NCBI GenBank assembly: GCA_031841125.1
Contig: CM063114.1
Location: 806,001 to 870,000, forward strand
Source of the DNA: Acanthococcus lagerstroemiae
Lineage: Eukaryota; Arthropoda; Insecta; Hemiptera; Eriococcidae
Reading direction: 5' to 3'
Length of the DNA: 64,000 bases
Shown here: piece by piece, positions 38,610 to 50,583 of the stretch
Numbering within the stretch: position 1 is the stretch's first letter
How the letters are laid out: each line of letters opens with the position of its first letter
The notes under the pieces: generated by a model
Seen by the model: only the letters and a program-made list of their open reading frames with translations
Told to the model about the DNA's origin: nothing
Database searches by the model: none
Position numbers and translations under genes: made by a program

Positions 38610-38960
38610 TGTGTATCCTCAAGCCCCGTGGTAAACAGCCACCTGCCTGCGTCGACACACGGACCAAGACGAGGAGGTTAGGGGTGAGTGAAGAGAGGCA
38701 GCGCGTCCGGCCGTGGGGGACCTGAAATTTCCAGGCGAGCGCTCTGGGAGTGCGGACCTCGGTCAGTAGGGAACCCCATGGTGGCCCTGGTAGGACGCGC
38801 GCACCGTTCCGGCACGTAGAAATGGGGGCTCGGGCCCGGTCCCGAAGCGTCCCTCCGGTCACTGACGCGATACTCGAAAGAGTAGTTCCTGTGGCCAGGG
38901 GTGCGGTGTCATAGGAGCCACTTTGGCATGCGTGCATCGCCATACGTCACACCACACCAA
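38610..38960. other. GC-rich island of unknown origin
   Basis: Strong GC enrichment against AT-rich flanks. The minus strand is open for much of it, but the translation has no recognisable domain. It begins just after a hAT-like element. It could be a UTR of a non-LTR retrotransposon or a CpG-rich promoter. Confidence 0.4.
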
Positions 38961-38999
38961 ACAGCCAGCACACCCTACCGCAGATGGTTGGCTACAGAC

Positions 39000-41900
39000 C
39001 TGCATCAAGTTGGATTATTTGTGTATTACATACTGAATTTAATTGTTTTAAAAATGGATTATTCGTGAGTAGAGGACATGTAAACTGTGAAAACATGAGC
39101 GAATTACAATAAAGTATGCAGGAAAATTACGTTTCTCTGTTCATCTTATAGGTATCCCCTTGTTTTATCTTACTACTGATAACAATATTTTGAGAAGTGA
39201 CACTACCGATACTTGCGCGCCACCGATCTGACGGGTCAGAATGTCCGAATATGAGACAATTACTAACGTAAATACGTGATAACGTGATTGAAGAACCAGA
39301 CGAACGTTTGCATACTTATATGTTATTTCAAATTTAAAAAAAAAAAAAAATTGTTCTTTGTAGGACACAGATATGCAAAAAACACCTAGGAACCTCATTT
39401 CAAAATGGTTCAATTTGGGAGGTGATTGGTGGGGGCCCCAAAGGCTCAAGCACCACACTAGAAATTGAAAACTTGCCACCTCTGAATTAATTCATTAGTA
39501 ATACTAATAATTATCAATTATGCAAAAGTAAAGGAATATCGGTCGTATTTATACGATTCGGAAACAGCTAATTTTTACACAAAAGTAGTGAAAACTATAG
39601 AAATCCGGCGACAGTTTTGTATCTGGATCAAAATTAAGGAGGCTGCCGCGTGACATTTCAGTCGTCACCGAAAAAAAAAAAGAAAAAAAAACGGTGCGAG
39701 AAAAGAATTTACTACAAACCAACATCGAAGGAACAACGTTTTAAACCTTGGCGTACCAACAGCCAATGAGAAGACAAATTTAAAGAAACGATTGTTAATT
39801 GTTATAAGTAGAGCATGATATGGATAAATAATATAAACCCATGTCACGTGATGATGCTTCGTCAGCCAATAAAATTACTGAAAGAGAAAGCGTTCCCGCA
39901 TATTCTCTTTTCTTCTTCGTCGAATATTTTTCATTTATTTTTTCAGTAGGTACAAAGTGCGAACCTATATCATTTGCCACTTGGTCAACTTGATTTGGCA
40001 TGATATTACAGACACGGTTGAGGAATTTTCAGGAAACGTCGGCAGGGAGTTCTTTATTTTTCATTCTCGTGTAGGTACTTGTCGTACAGTATATCGTATC
40101 GTGCAGTCGCAATAAAAACATGGGAGGAATTTTGGGTACAAAATGAGAACGTCAGTCTACTTTAAAGAGATGCGGAGTAACTTTTTCAAACGTTAAAAGA
40201 TTCCTAATATTTTATGACCATCGATGATAATTCGAAAACAATCATACTGCAGGTATTTTTATTCGTAATTTAAAATGTGATGTTTACATATTATATATCC
40301 GATAAAAGTTATACACTTAAAGTTCGCGTAAGATTTTGTATAAAACAGTATGTATACGCAATTTGTCTGACGCTTAACGGAATATATGTAATTTTTACTC
40401 GGTGCCAAAATGATTCTAGGGCTAAAAAGTATGCATCGCCCAAGCCCAAATAAGTCGCGCCCAAACAGTGGCGCCGAAATGAACGGTTTCCCTGCGCAGT
40501 ATTCCGCATTCAAAATTTCAATGATCATTTTCATCATTACTGAGAGGCAAGAAGTATAGGTATTAGGTATATTGTATAGGTCCTTTCGCCCAACGTGAAG
40601 AGTTCTACACGCAAATTAATCGATCACAATCGATTCGAACCCCAAAGTAGACACGCTTACCTCCACGAAGAAATAACACTATGACAGAAGCACGATGAAG
40701 GAACACCACCCAACGAATCGCTCAAATAATTATCCGATGAATAGGTACATTCTTTTTTTTTTCTCGCATTCATTCGATAAATGTGTCCATTATCACCGCG
40801 AATGTCACAAAGCGTGCTCGAACAATTTTAGAGTTAAAATTCGTGTTCAACCGCACATTTATGAATGTATCGCGATCTTCCCACGAAGGGTAACTTTGGA
40901 TATCCATTAATCTTAGATATATTCTAAGCCAGTTATTTTTCAAACGCGGCGCATGGTGCGTGGGTTTGTTCAACGTGATTAGAAGTACCTAAATTCTTGA
41001 ATAGCATCGCAGATCAGTCTCGTGTGTGGTACTGTAGGAAACAATTTTTCAATATATCAGTCGGAATAACGTTATAAATCTGATTTGTGACTGGTAATAT
41101 TGACTTACACGTCTCAGAAACAAAACAGAGAAGAACGTATTTCCTCGGTCGTTCAGCTTCCAACATTTAAGAGTCCAGAATACTAGCAAACACCCGCTTT
41201 TCACGTATTCCGCTATGAGTTAGTTTAGAGAGTTAACCCTCAGACTGCACACGTGTGGTGAAATTCACTACCACTGCACTGTAACTCAATGAGAACTCAG
41301 CCTATGTACCTACGCTTGGTGTTGGTGCCCCAGAAATAAGACTTCAATTTCCACTGCAGAGTTGGTCGCATACTTTCTATTTTGAATGGGCAATTCAATT
41401 TTATTATTTCTTTTAGCATGCTCATCATAATTTCAAAAATTCAAACATGGTATTTCATTGTTCATACTATTCGTAACAAAAAGTACTTTTTATAGACAAT
41501 ATTGTCTGTCTTCAATATTAAATGCGCAAAACATTCACCAAAATATCAATTTTTAAAATTAATATATAGCTCCTTCAATTTTGAGAATAGGCAGTTCTTG
41601 CTGGGAAGATTTTTCTGTATTTCTGTAAATTAAGTAACATACTAAGATGAGTTTCCCCCATTTGGCATGTTTACACCGTACATTGCATTATGCTGGTGAA
41701 TAATCGGTGTCAGCAGACAACAAAGATATCGACAGAACGACAGATTCGTACTTCTTAATAACAAAAGATCGAATATCATGATACTTGTACCCGAATAATT
41801 GCAGCGACGCTCGTTGAAGGCGAATCATTTTCAATTATAATAAGCCGAAGTGAGTCAGCGCCGGATTGTTCGCGCCAAAACAATTCTAGTGCCGAATTGT

Positions 41901-44760
41901 CTGCGCCGGAATGAACGGCGCCAAAATGTTCGTACCGAAATGATAGGTGTTTAGAGTTGTGTGCGCCACCGCCCGCCGCCAAATTTCTCATACTGTTGCC
42001 GCCACCAATAAATTCATCGGCGTGCATGCAATGTCTGAAACAGTTTTCTTTTGTATGAAACATTGTTTTTTGAACTCGTAAAAAATTTTGAAATTATTTT
42101 TTCTTGGTAAAAAGAAAGGAGAAAAATTGCGCAATCGACTTAATTTCATCCACACCGCCAATGCGGTCACCGCGAAAGACGGCGCGCCGGCATCACCGCC
42201 GCCTCTGCCGACTGAAGTTTCAGCGCACAATGCTATGTGCAATTATGTCGATATTTTTGAATTTTTGTCAAGGGAGTTTGCAATTTAGACCTGAAATATT
42301 CTTATCGCTTGAAAGATCTTAACTTTTCGCTTCCAAAATTTCATTGCTAATATTTTCATCACCAGCGAGATAAAATGTGTGGCAATATAATGTATTCTAC
42401 TTATCGGCCGAATGGTAAAAGCCCCGTAGGAAGTTTACATTGCGTTGTATCTAAAACCACTTTTAATATTCTAAGGTACATTTCCTACCAATCCGAGCCC
42501 CAGTCTACTTCCAGACTGCCCAAATCAATAAAATGATATTGGGAAACGCGAATAAACAAGGTCTTCTGACTTCAGAAAACCATGATTTTAAAACTATCTT
42601 GATATTTAGTTACATAGGCACTTGAGTGAATAAGTTGTGCTATTAGAAACCGGCGAAAATAACAAAGTGTCGCAAGCTTCATTGGTTTCTCTATTTATGT
42701 TTATAATACATAAGTGCCCAGGTGTAGCGAAGCGATTATCATCGGGAGGGGAGCATAAATAATTCTTGGCTCTTGAGCGGTCAGACTTTTCCAATTCGAA
42801 TTTAATTTCCTAACTTTCCACTTCATTGAGAGTGAGGAGTCCCCTTGTTGCATGGCTCCTATAGGATGAACGAACAACACATAACTCAATCATTATTTCA
42901 CGAAAAAATTCTGGAAAATGAAACTGAAAATAAATTTGTTTTCCGAGCCTTTGCTTATTGTAGAATTTTCAGATATCCTACTCTGAAAGGTTGGGCAATG
43001 TAAAACATCATTTCTGCCTTTCACGATTACAAAATGTACCTAACATTTTGACATTTCCTAGTGACTTTGTTTAAGTCGCCCTGTGAATGCGACATCGCTT
43101 TTAATGTGGGATGAAATTCGTAACAATACATTTTTCCGTGTTACAAATGCGTAGACAAAAGACAGGTATAGAAATGCGTCTGGGAAGAACTCGAACATAC
43201 ATGGGAGATAGGAAGTAAACAAACTCCGTTATTTTTTTACTGCGTTTACCTCCGGTTCTAGTTTTCAACAAAAAATTCCGGAACACGATACCCACCGTAG
43301 AAAATTGTAAATAAAATGCAGTTGTAAACTTGAGAAAGTCTTTTGAAACAGGTTAAAAAGAGTAAAACATGTTTAGAAAAATCATCAAAAGAATTTGGAT
43401 AAGGAAATTCGGCCAGACCTTTTATAGAGGTGTAATAATGTGTTTTATTTTTTCCACAATACATTTTTTTTTCACCATTTTCGAATGTTTACATTTCTAT
43501 TTTACGCCATTTGACCCAATTCTTAACCGCATCTTTTTAAACAATGTATATTGTATTCTGGTGTCGCCTAACGATAGGACGTCTGTTTAACTCTGAAAAG
43601 AACAAAAATAAAAAAAAAGTACTACACAGAAATATTAATGGTTTAATTTGTTCTTTCGAGGATTTACATCTTTATCTTTCGAGGCAGTTGATTGAAAGGA
43701 ATGATCCTTCTGTGCTGTTCGAGAATGTATTACAGTGGATACAGTCCTGGAGAAATGTGGGAATACAGGTGTTATCGTAGTCGAAGAACCGTTTTGCCTC
43801 AATTTTCTTTTCGGTATAGTGAATCGGAACACGGATTTGTGGATAGGGTATTCTGAGCTGCTTCTGGGTATGACTGAAGGAGGTATCTCAGACTGAGGCG
43901 GCGTTAAGGGTAACTAGAGCATGCCTTCGCGTAAGGCTTCGCATTAGGGAATGTTTAACATTAGGCCCCGCGTAGGTGCTATTCTAATAATATGAAGTAT
44001 ATACTTGAAACGCCGCTTCTTGAACTCTTTACACAGTGAATAAGTTCGCAGATACATGTATAGCGATTTGATTACCCCTAACTAAAAAACTGTATTTGAT
44101 TACGAAAATTGAAAAAAACTGCGCTAGACATCGTTGAAGAATACTGAGTAATTATTTGGGCTTCGCTCGCGAAACGTTAGGCGGATCTAAGTATTATATT
44201 GTAGGTATATATAAGACGACTGGCCTAGTTAATAATCTTCAAGATTTTTCAAAATTTCCTTAAGACTCTTATAGCAGTGTTTCAGAACCTGTATTTCAAC
44301 GCTTGGGATCTGTTCTTGAAATTCGTTTTTTACTCCTAATGGATTGGTTAGTAGTAAGCTCTGAATACTGCCATTGCATTCTATTGAAGTTCTACTCCTG
44401 TCCTGATGTAAAAAAAAATATCACACTTAAATGGAGGTGTTCCTAAAGGTTTGCTGAGGTCTAAAGGGTTCGAGACCCGCAGTCTTAAGAAAATTGGATT
44501 CCAGTTCTGGCACCTCCTATCTTTTGAAAATGGTATCTTCTACAGATAGAGTTACAGCAATTTTCAATAATACGCTGATTGCCAACCTCGGAATAAACAA
44601 AAACTTTTATTCGTTTTGCCGATATTTTTAGCTTTTTCGGTCACCAGTACGATTGACTACCTTTGCAATTCTGAAACGCCCGGAACATGCGGGCAGAATG
44701 TTTATATTTTGATATTAAGAGTCGTGGCGCCATGATGGTCGATAATTATTATTTAAAAAA
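39000..44760. other. No gene recognised
   Basis: AT-rich sequence with the inverted repeat copy at 41240 and GCGCC-type motif clusters at 40430-40500 and 41850-41980. Open frames are short and lack domains. Confidence 0.5.
41240..41660 (-). repeat. Dispersed repeat, copy B (inverted to 36840-37290)
   Basis: Reverse-oriented matches: GTGGTGAAATTCACTACCAC, TTCAAACATGGTATTTCATT, CTCCTTCAATTTTGAGAATA and TGAGTTTCCCCCAT. Confidence 0.75.
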
Positions 44761-44770
44761 ATCTATATAA

Positions 44771-44810
44771 TATCGATAATTTAAAAAAAAGATATCGATA
44801 ACTATCGATA
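44771..44810. promoter_or_regulatory. Three TATCGATA motifs
   Basis: TATCGATA occurs at 44771, 44793 and 44803. This is the insect DNA replication-related element (DREF site). No coding start was recognised nearby, so function is inferred only from the motif. Confidence 0.35.
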
Positions 44811-45192
44811 ACTTTGCTTGCAATACTCTTTTTTGAATATTATTTGATGATTATTTATCTTGTTCCTGTCACTCAGTTGTTGCTACCCTATCCTGTGTAC
44901 ATCCGGTAGCAACCCAGGCTCATCACATTAATAAAAATATACAACATCCGAAAGACTAAAATGTGGATTTTTATCTATCAAAATTTTCAGATTAATTATG
45001 TCATTCTTGTAAAACATATTATTCTGCATATGAAATACTCACATGAGACATATAAGAAATATAACACTATTATCTATTAGGATTTTAGAACTATCATTTG
45101 AGTACCCAGTTATTTTTATGTATTATATAAGTGTCAATATACGTAATTATAAACTTTTTACTGGGACTTGAAGGATTACGATGGCCTGTAAT

Positions 45193-46062
45193 TGGACTTT
45201 GTTAAACAAAAAGCTTCTACGTGACATTATTTCTTGACAAAATGAATTAGTGTACCGTTTGAAAGAGCGTAAAATATAGAATTTCTTTTAATTGCCCCCC
45301 CCCCCACCGATACAAAAATGCACATCCGCGTTGAAAAAGGCTTATCAGGAACCGCCATGTCCGTAAACCGGCATTATTCATTGGCTTTTAATGGTACGTT
45401 TTCTCAAAAAACAGATTTGGTCGCTTGGGAGCTTTTTGTTTAACCGCGTGAAATTGGACGCTATTCTGCGAGAGGGAACCAACCAACATTTGTAAACAAA
45501 ATGAGTTATTAGTATCTTTGGAAAGAGCGTAAATTGACGCTGTTCAGCAAACGAGAACCAACTAGCAAAATCCGCTTTTTGAGAACACGTGATTCGAAGT
45601 TCAAGAGCCATGTAAGAACTATACGGCATTGCGTTTACTGATAAGCTTTTTTCAACCTGAGTACATACATTTTTGAATCGGGGGCCCAATTTTGAAAAAT
45701 TGTATCTTTTACGATCTTTCCAACAAAGAGAGCAAATAAACAAAATTGATAACGTTTTCACGTTCCGGGACACTCAACTTTGAAGACTGACAGCAGGTTG
45801 GGAAAATTGTTCAGAATTTGTTCGACAACACCACGCGAAAGAGTGACCAAAGATTAGTCAAACAGTTGTTTTCACAAATTTTTTTTAACGCACACGTCCC
45901 TTTCCTTCTGCTGGCATGTCACAAATGTGTGCTCACGTTTTAAAAAAGCTTATCAGTAAACGCTATGTCAGATAGTTTCTGCATGGCTCTTGACCTTCGA
46001 ATCACGTGTTCTCGAAAAACAGATTTTGTTGGTTGGTTCTGTTACACTTAACAGCATCCGTA
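45193..46062. repeat. Cluster of truncated and inverted TTGGACGCTGTT-family copies
   Basis: At least three partial copies in both orientations: 45193-45455, a copy starting at 45456 broken near 45535 by an inverted one, and 45920-46060. A tail shared with the 27229 element lies between (45735-45920). Confidence 0.7.
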
Positions 46063-46304
46063 TTGGACGCTATTCAGCAAAAGGGAACCAACCAACGTTT
46101 GTAAACAAAATGAGTTATTAGTATCGTTGGAAAAGTAGAATTTTTCAAAATTAGGCCCCCGATTCAAAAATGTGTACTCACGTTAAAAAAAGCTTATCAG
46201 TAAATGCTATGTTATATAGTTTCTACATGGCTCTTGAACTTCGAATCACGTGTTCTCAAAAAGCGGATTTTGCTAGTTGGTTCCCTTTTATTGAACAGGG
46301 TCCA
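46063..46304. mobile_element. TTGGACGCTGTT-family miniature element, cleanest copy
   Basis: Left end TTGGACGCTATTCAGC then AAAAGGGAACCAACCA. The right end, TTGGTTCCCTTTTATTGAAC then AGGGTCCA, is its inverse. Diagnostic inner words are TATCGTTGGAAA, ACTCACGTT..AAAAAGCTTATC and CTTCGAATCACGTGTTCTC. Confidence 0.8.
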
Positions 46305-46311
46305 TATTATA

Positions 46312-46746
46312 CAGTACACCCCCGATTATCCGGCATGCAAAAACGGGTGGACAGAGGTGCCGGATAATATGGAGTCTTTTCTGTAACTAGGTATCAATTA
46401 ATATCAAGGTCTGTATGTACTCTCTATGAAAAATCAAAAGGCGAGCTGGTCGTTCAATATTTAATATAGAAAAAATCAGCAAAAATGCAATGAAAACAAA
46501 TTATTTTTTCAAAAGCATATCCAATTTAGATTGTTTAGGTTTAGTACATACGTATTGTATAATATGTAGTACAGTACAGTACATTCATCACTTTATATAG
46601 TTTTTTTAATTCTTGGAATTGAGAGACAACGCGCGCATTGTCTTCGCAAAAACATTAGACTTATACGTCCAGTACCTACCATGAGCTCCCCCGCATAGGG
46701 AGAAAAGCTGAAGAATTGAGAGTGCCGGATAATCGGGAGTGTACTG
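46312..46746. mobile_element. pogo/Tigger-like miniature element
   Basis: Ends CAGTACACCCCCGATTATCC and GGATAATCGGGAGTGTACTG, flanked by TA on both sides, which is the Tc1/mariner/pogo pattern. There is no transposase inside. It abuts a TTGGACGC-family copy that ends at 46304. Confidence 0.75.
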
Positions 46747-47964
46747 TATCTTTCTTGTACAACGAGAGCAACGCTAGCTATACAAGTATCTCAGTAACGA
46801 CGCTACATCTACATATGTTAAATTATTCGAATACCGGTCACTTCGCTTTTTTGTCGCAACATTGCGATTTTCCGACTACGCAGTACGCACTACACTGCTA
46901 CTGGTTGAAAAATTTGGTTTCGAAAAGTCTGGCCGGCATTCCGCGCATAAACGCGAACGATATCACACGCAAGGGTCGTAAACCAGTTTTGTTGTTCGTG
47001 TACGCGTATTGGCCTCAACATTGAACTCCGAATGAGTATTCGAGACGGGAAAAAGAAAGTTGTTATCGGAACAGCGTCAAGTTCAAGTATAAATAAAATG
47101 TATACTTTAACGTATTGGTGTAAGTACCATATTATAAATATCGTAGTAAGTAGATAATACTTTATAAGTATTAATCGTACGATTTGCCGTGTACTATACA
47201 TATACGTTACACACGTATAAGGTAGTTCAGAAATAATAATAATAAGGGAAGAGAAAAGAAAAAGGGAAAAAGAAATGAGCGTAGGTATTAGATTGCATGA
47301 ACGTAATTTACTTCGGGATTGAACACATCTACGAGTATATCTACTCGCTTGAAATCGTTAACCATCTCTACGCGCATCTATGAAGGTATGTATAGGTACG
47401 TAAATCTGATCGCGTGATTTCACGCTTCATTATTCCCAACGAATGCGATTTTTGAAAAATATTGAAACTTAGTTAAAAGTTGACTTGTCATTTTAAACTA
47501 TAATGACTATGTGTGCAAATCATGTGGATTCCATATCGAATGGATCATGTCTTTTTAAATTGGTTGATGTTTTCCATTTTAAACTTTGAGATGTCTGAGA
47601 CATCCAACTCAAACCTGATAGCGAAGAAAAATGTCCAAAAGGAAAAATATTGTAGCAGGTACGTTAATTTTCGAACAGCTTGAACATTTTGGTAGATACT
47701 CGTATGTCCTCTGTAAAGAGATCACCTTTTTCACATTTTACTACAGCCTTTGTTTCTTTTTAAGCACTGATTATCTTGTAGCGCCGCAGAGTGCAGCCCT
47801 GATCTTTGCCTTTCTTCGTTTGCTGTCTGCTGAATAACCAGTCACACTAAAGACTCTGTTATAATCTTGACGAAGAATTGTTTTGCTCTTTCGTATCTTC
47901 CTAGTATATTTATGTATTAGGTATACCTACAATGCGTAGTGCCGCGGAATGCGTACGTAGGTAG

Positions 47965-48310
47965 CCAGAGCAGTGCACGATACCGATATCGGTACTCGCG
48001 GGTATCGTATCGTTGGAGAGCGACTACCGAGTACCGACTACGTAGTCGGTAGTCGTAGTCGGTTTCAACGATACGATACCGAGTAATACTCGGTCGGGAA
48101 TCGTTTTATGATTAGCGCTGTATTTTACGTGGTGCAGTAGTGATGCCTTATCAGTGATACTTGTTATCGTCGATAGCATATCACGAAAACGACTACCTGT
48201 CGCTACAATACCGAGTATACTCAGTATCAGCTGATACTATTTGGTATTGTTTTAAGCGATACGATACCGAATACCACATGAGTATATACTCGTATCGTGC
48301 ACTGCTCTGG
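47965..48310. mobile_element. TIR element made of nested palindromes
   Basis: Ends CCAGAGCAGTGCACGATAC and GTATCGTGCACTGCTCTGG are inverted copies. GTAGGTA flanks both sides. The interior is built from short self-complementary words such as GATACCGATATCGGTA, GACTACGTAGTC and GATACGATACC, so most of the element can fold on itself. Confidence 0.75.
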
Positions 48311-48960
48311 TAGGTATACCTACCTAGATTATTAACAAAAAACAACGTATTTATCGATGCATATTCCAGAGTTTTTGTCTCTAGTAGATATGTTTTCCTG
48401 CATTATGAAACGTAATTTTTATATTTTTTTAACATAATTACAATGGCATCGAGGAATCGATGGAAGCGACGATTAGCTTTCTTGGCTTTAAAGCGCAGCA
48501 AGTTAGACGCATATTATGATGAACTTGGTTACGCACGTTTCGATACAAGTAATGCGTCTACAATGGATGCAGAAAGCTTGAGCAAGAAAGATGTAGGATT
48601 AGGAATTATGATGAGCCAAAATTAGAAGACGTTGATGTCACACGCGCGTCTTTGCGTATATCTTGGGCCTATTATGTGGGGAGCTACTACGTCATGAAGT
48701 TATTATACTCGCTTTATTTATAATAAATGGTTATCGAGTAGTCTGTACGCGCTGACATTTTTCTCCGTATTTTACGAATATTACGAGAGACAAAATAACA
48801 AAATGAGAGTGAATGGCTGGAGAGGAAATTATTATAACAGAAAGAATTAGGCGATAAAAATAATTCTGGAGCAACGAGTACCTACTCTTTTGAAAATACG
48901 GGGAAACGTTGGTGGAAAAATGGTCGCGAACATGTCCTTTTTCGTAGAATAATGAGCTTA

Positions 48961-49164
48961 CTAGTGGCGTAAATAAGAGGGGGATGCTACCCGAGCCAAA
49001 AGAAAGTTTAAAATGGTATTTTTGTCCATTAAATCGCTGAAAAATCCTAAAATATTTCCGCTTGCTTCGCTTGTGACTACTTTTTCCAGCTAAAATATCT
49101 TTTATTCGTATAAAAGTTTGATCTGACCCCCTCCCTCCAAGACTACTGCCTATTTACACTACTG
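48961..49164. mobile_element. hAT-like miniature element, older copy
   Basis: Ends CTAGTGGCGTAAATA and TATTTACACTACTG form an imperfect inverted repeat. The flanking duplication is weak, so the copy is probably old. Confidence 0.55.
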
Positions 49165-49338
49165 AGGCCTACCGTTAGATAAATCACAGCAGAAATTCCG
49201 ATTATTTTTCTGAAAGGAACGAGAAAAGAAATATACTTCAAGAAAGGAGGGGAGCGAAACACTCTTTTTCAAAAAAAGTAGTTTTCATTCAACAAACAGA
49301 AAACTTGGTCACCGCATCCTTCTCCGAGACAAAGGCCG

Positions 49339-49430
49339 GAAGTATATTAAGAATATTAATTATATTAGGTATATTAAGTATATTAAGTATATTAATTATA
49401 TTAAGTGTATTAAGTTTATTAAGTTTGAAT
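49339..49430. repeat. TATATTAAG minisatellite
   Basis: About nine imperfect tandem copies of a 9-nt unit TATATTAAG / TATATTAAT. Confidence 0.85.
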
Positions 49431-50186
49431 AAATTTTTTTAATAAGTTGCTTCTATGAAATCCGAAAAAATTGGGGGCGGATCTGTTAGCTTGAAAGTCA
49501 ACCTGACCGATGTGTAGGCAAGTCCACGAGTCAATCAGCCCGCAAGGCAGACATACGTAAAACCGATGTCACCGTGTTGCCAGCCAGCTTAGCTATTAGG
49601 AAAAGCAAACTTCTAGACCCGTACAAACAGAGAGGAAGCCATGTAAGCTGTTGGTCTAGATTAGTAGAAAGAAATAAAACAATGAGATAGATAGCCCTCT
49701 GTAGTGGCGCCAAAACCCTGGAATAGGTTTTCGATAGTCTAAAACTTGTGAGGTGTGCTGGTGGTAAAGTGAACGGGTAATTTACAATGTTTTGGAAAAA
49801 TTACTGAGAAGGATAACAGCTAAAAATAATTAGTTTTGTTTTTTCGTTGGAACCGAGAGTCAAGATTTTAGACCTTTCAGCCAAGATCTTTTTCGGATAG
49901 CAATGCCGTCCGCTAAATAATGTAAAATTTTTCAAGTGCCCTTTCGAGTTTCCGACAAAAACAACCTTTCAGTATATTTTGATTGACAGCCCTGATTCCT
50001 ACCCTTAAAAAGCCTCCTTTACTGTCGCTAAAGTCGCAAGAAGGAAGCTGGAAAGAAACGTATGATTTAGAAAAATAAATTATCAACTAATGCAAGACCT
50101 TTCTAACTCCAAATAGCAATATTGTCAACATCGATGATTTTATTCCTAATCTATTTATGGGCGTAGAAGAGGCTCGAATATTTTAC

Positions 50187-50583
50187 TTAATTTTTAGGGG
50201 ATTCTCGAAATACAGCTGGTTTAATATCTTCTTGCGCGTATTCTAACAACGTGGCATCGTTTTCCGCGGATAAGACTTGGGCATCTAATGCTAACGGCGG
50301 AATTAGTGTGAAACTCTCTAGGATGAACCCGTTTTTCGAAAATTCCACAAGACGAGTTGGTACCATTTGTGCACTCTCTAGCAGTATCCGTGTCTTCAGT
50401 CGAGAGTCGAGGTAAAGATGATCTCTACGTAATACCTTTCAAGATTTCTTTCTCAAACTTCTTGAGATGGTTAACCAACTCAAAAATAGTTTCTACTCGT
50501 ACTGCTCGCATAATGCGTTCCTCGTATTTCTTATCAGCGGAGGATTTCCAAAAATTACAATCGGAGAACCCATTTATATCCAT
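50187..50583 (-). CDS. Unidentified small gene or fragment, two open parts in different frames
   Basis: Reading on the minus strand, an ATG at 50583 with an in-frame stop four codons upstream opens a charged helical segment with ERIMRAVRVETIFELVNHLKK and then FEKEILKG. It ends at a TAG soon after. A second open segment in another frame contains MVPTRLVEFSKNG, FTLIPPLALDAQ and QEDIKPAVFRE, then stops at 50187-50189. The two parts can be joined in phase if a 58-nt GT-AG stretch (GTATTACG to CTGCTAG) is an intron. Otherwise there is a frameshift. I do not recognise the product. The opposite strand is also open here, but its translation looks less protein-like. The piece may be a pseudogene or one or two exons of a larger gene. 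Confidence 0.4.

Noticed and set aside
38419..38943. 174-codon minus-strand open frame
   Set aside because: Spans a hAT-like element and a GC-rich island; length follows from composition and no domain is visible.
44459..44490. tRNA-like GGGTTCGAGACCC word
   Set aside because: No D-arm or anticodon arm at the right distance upstream.
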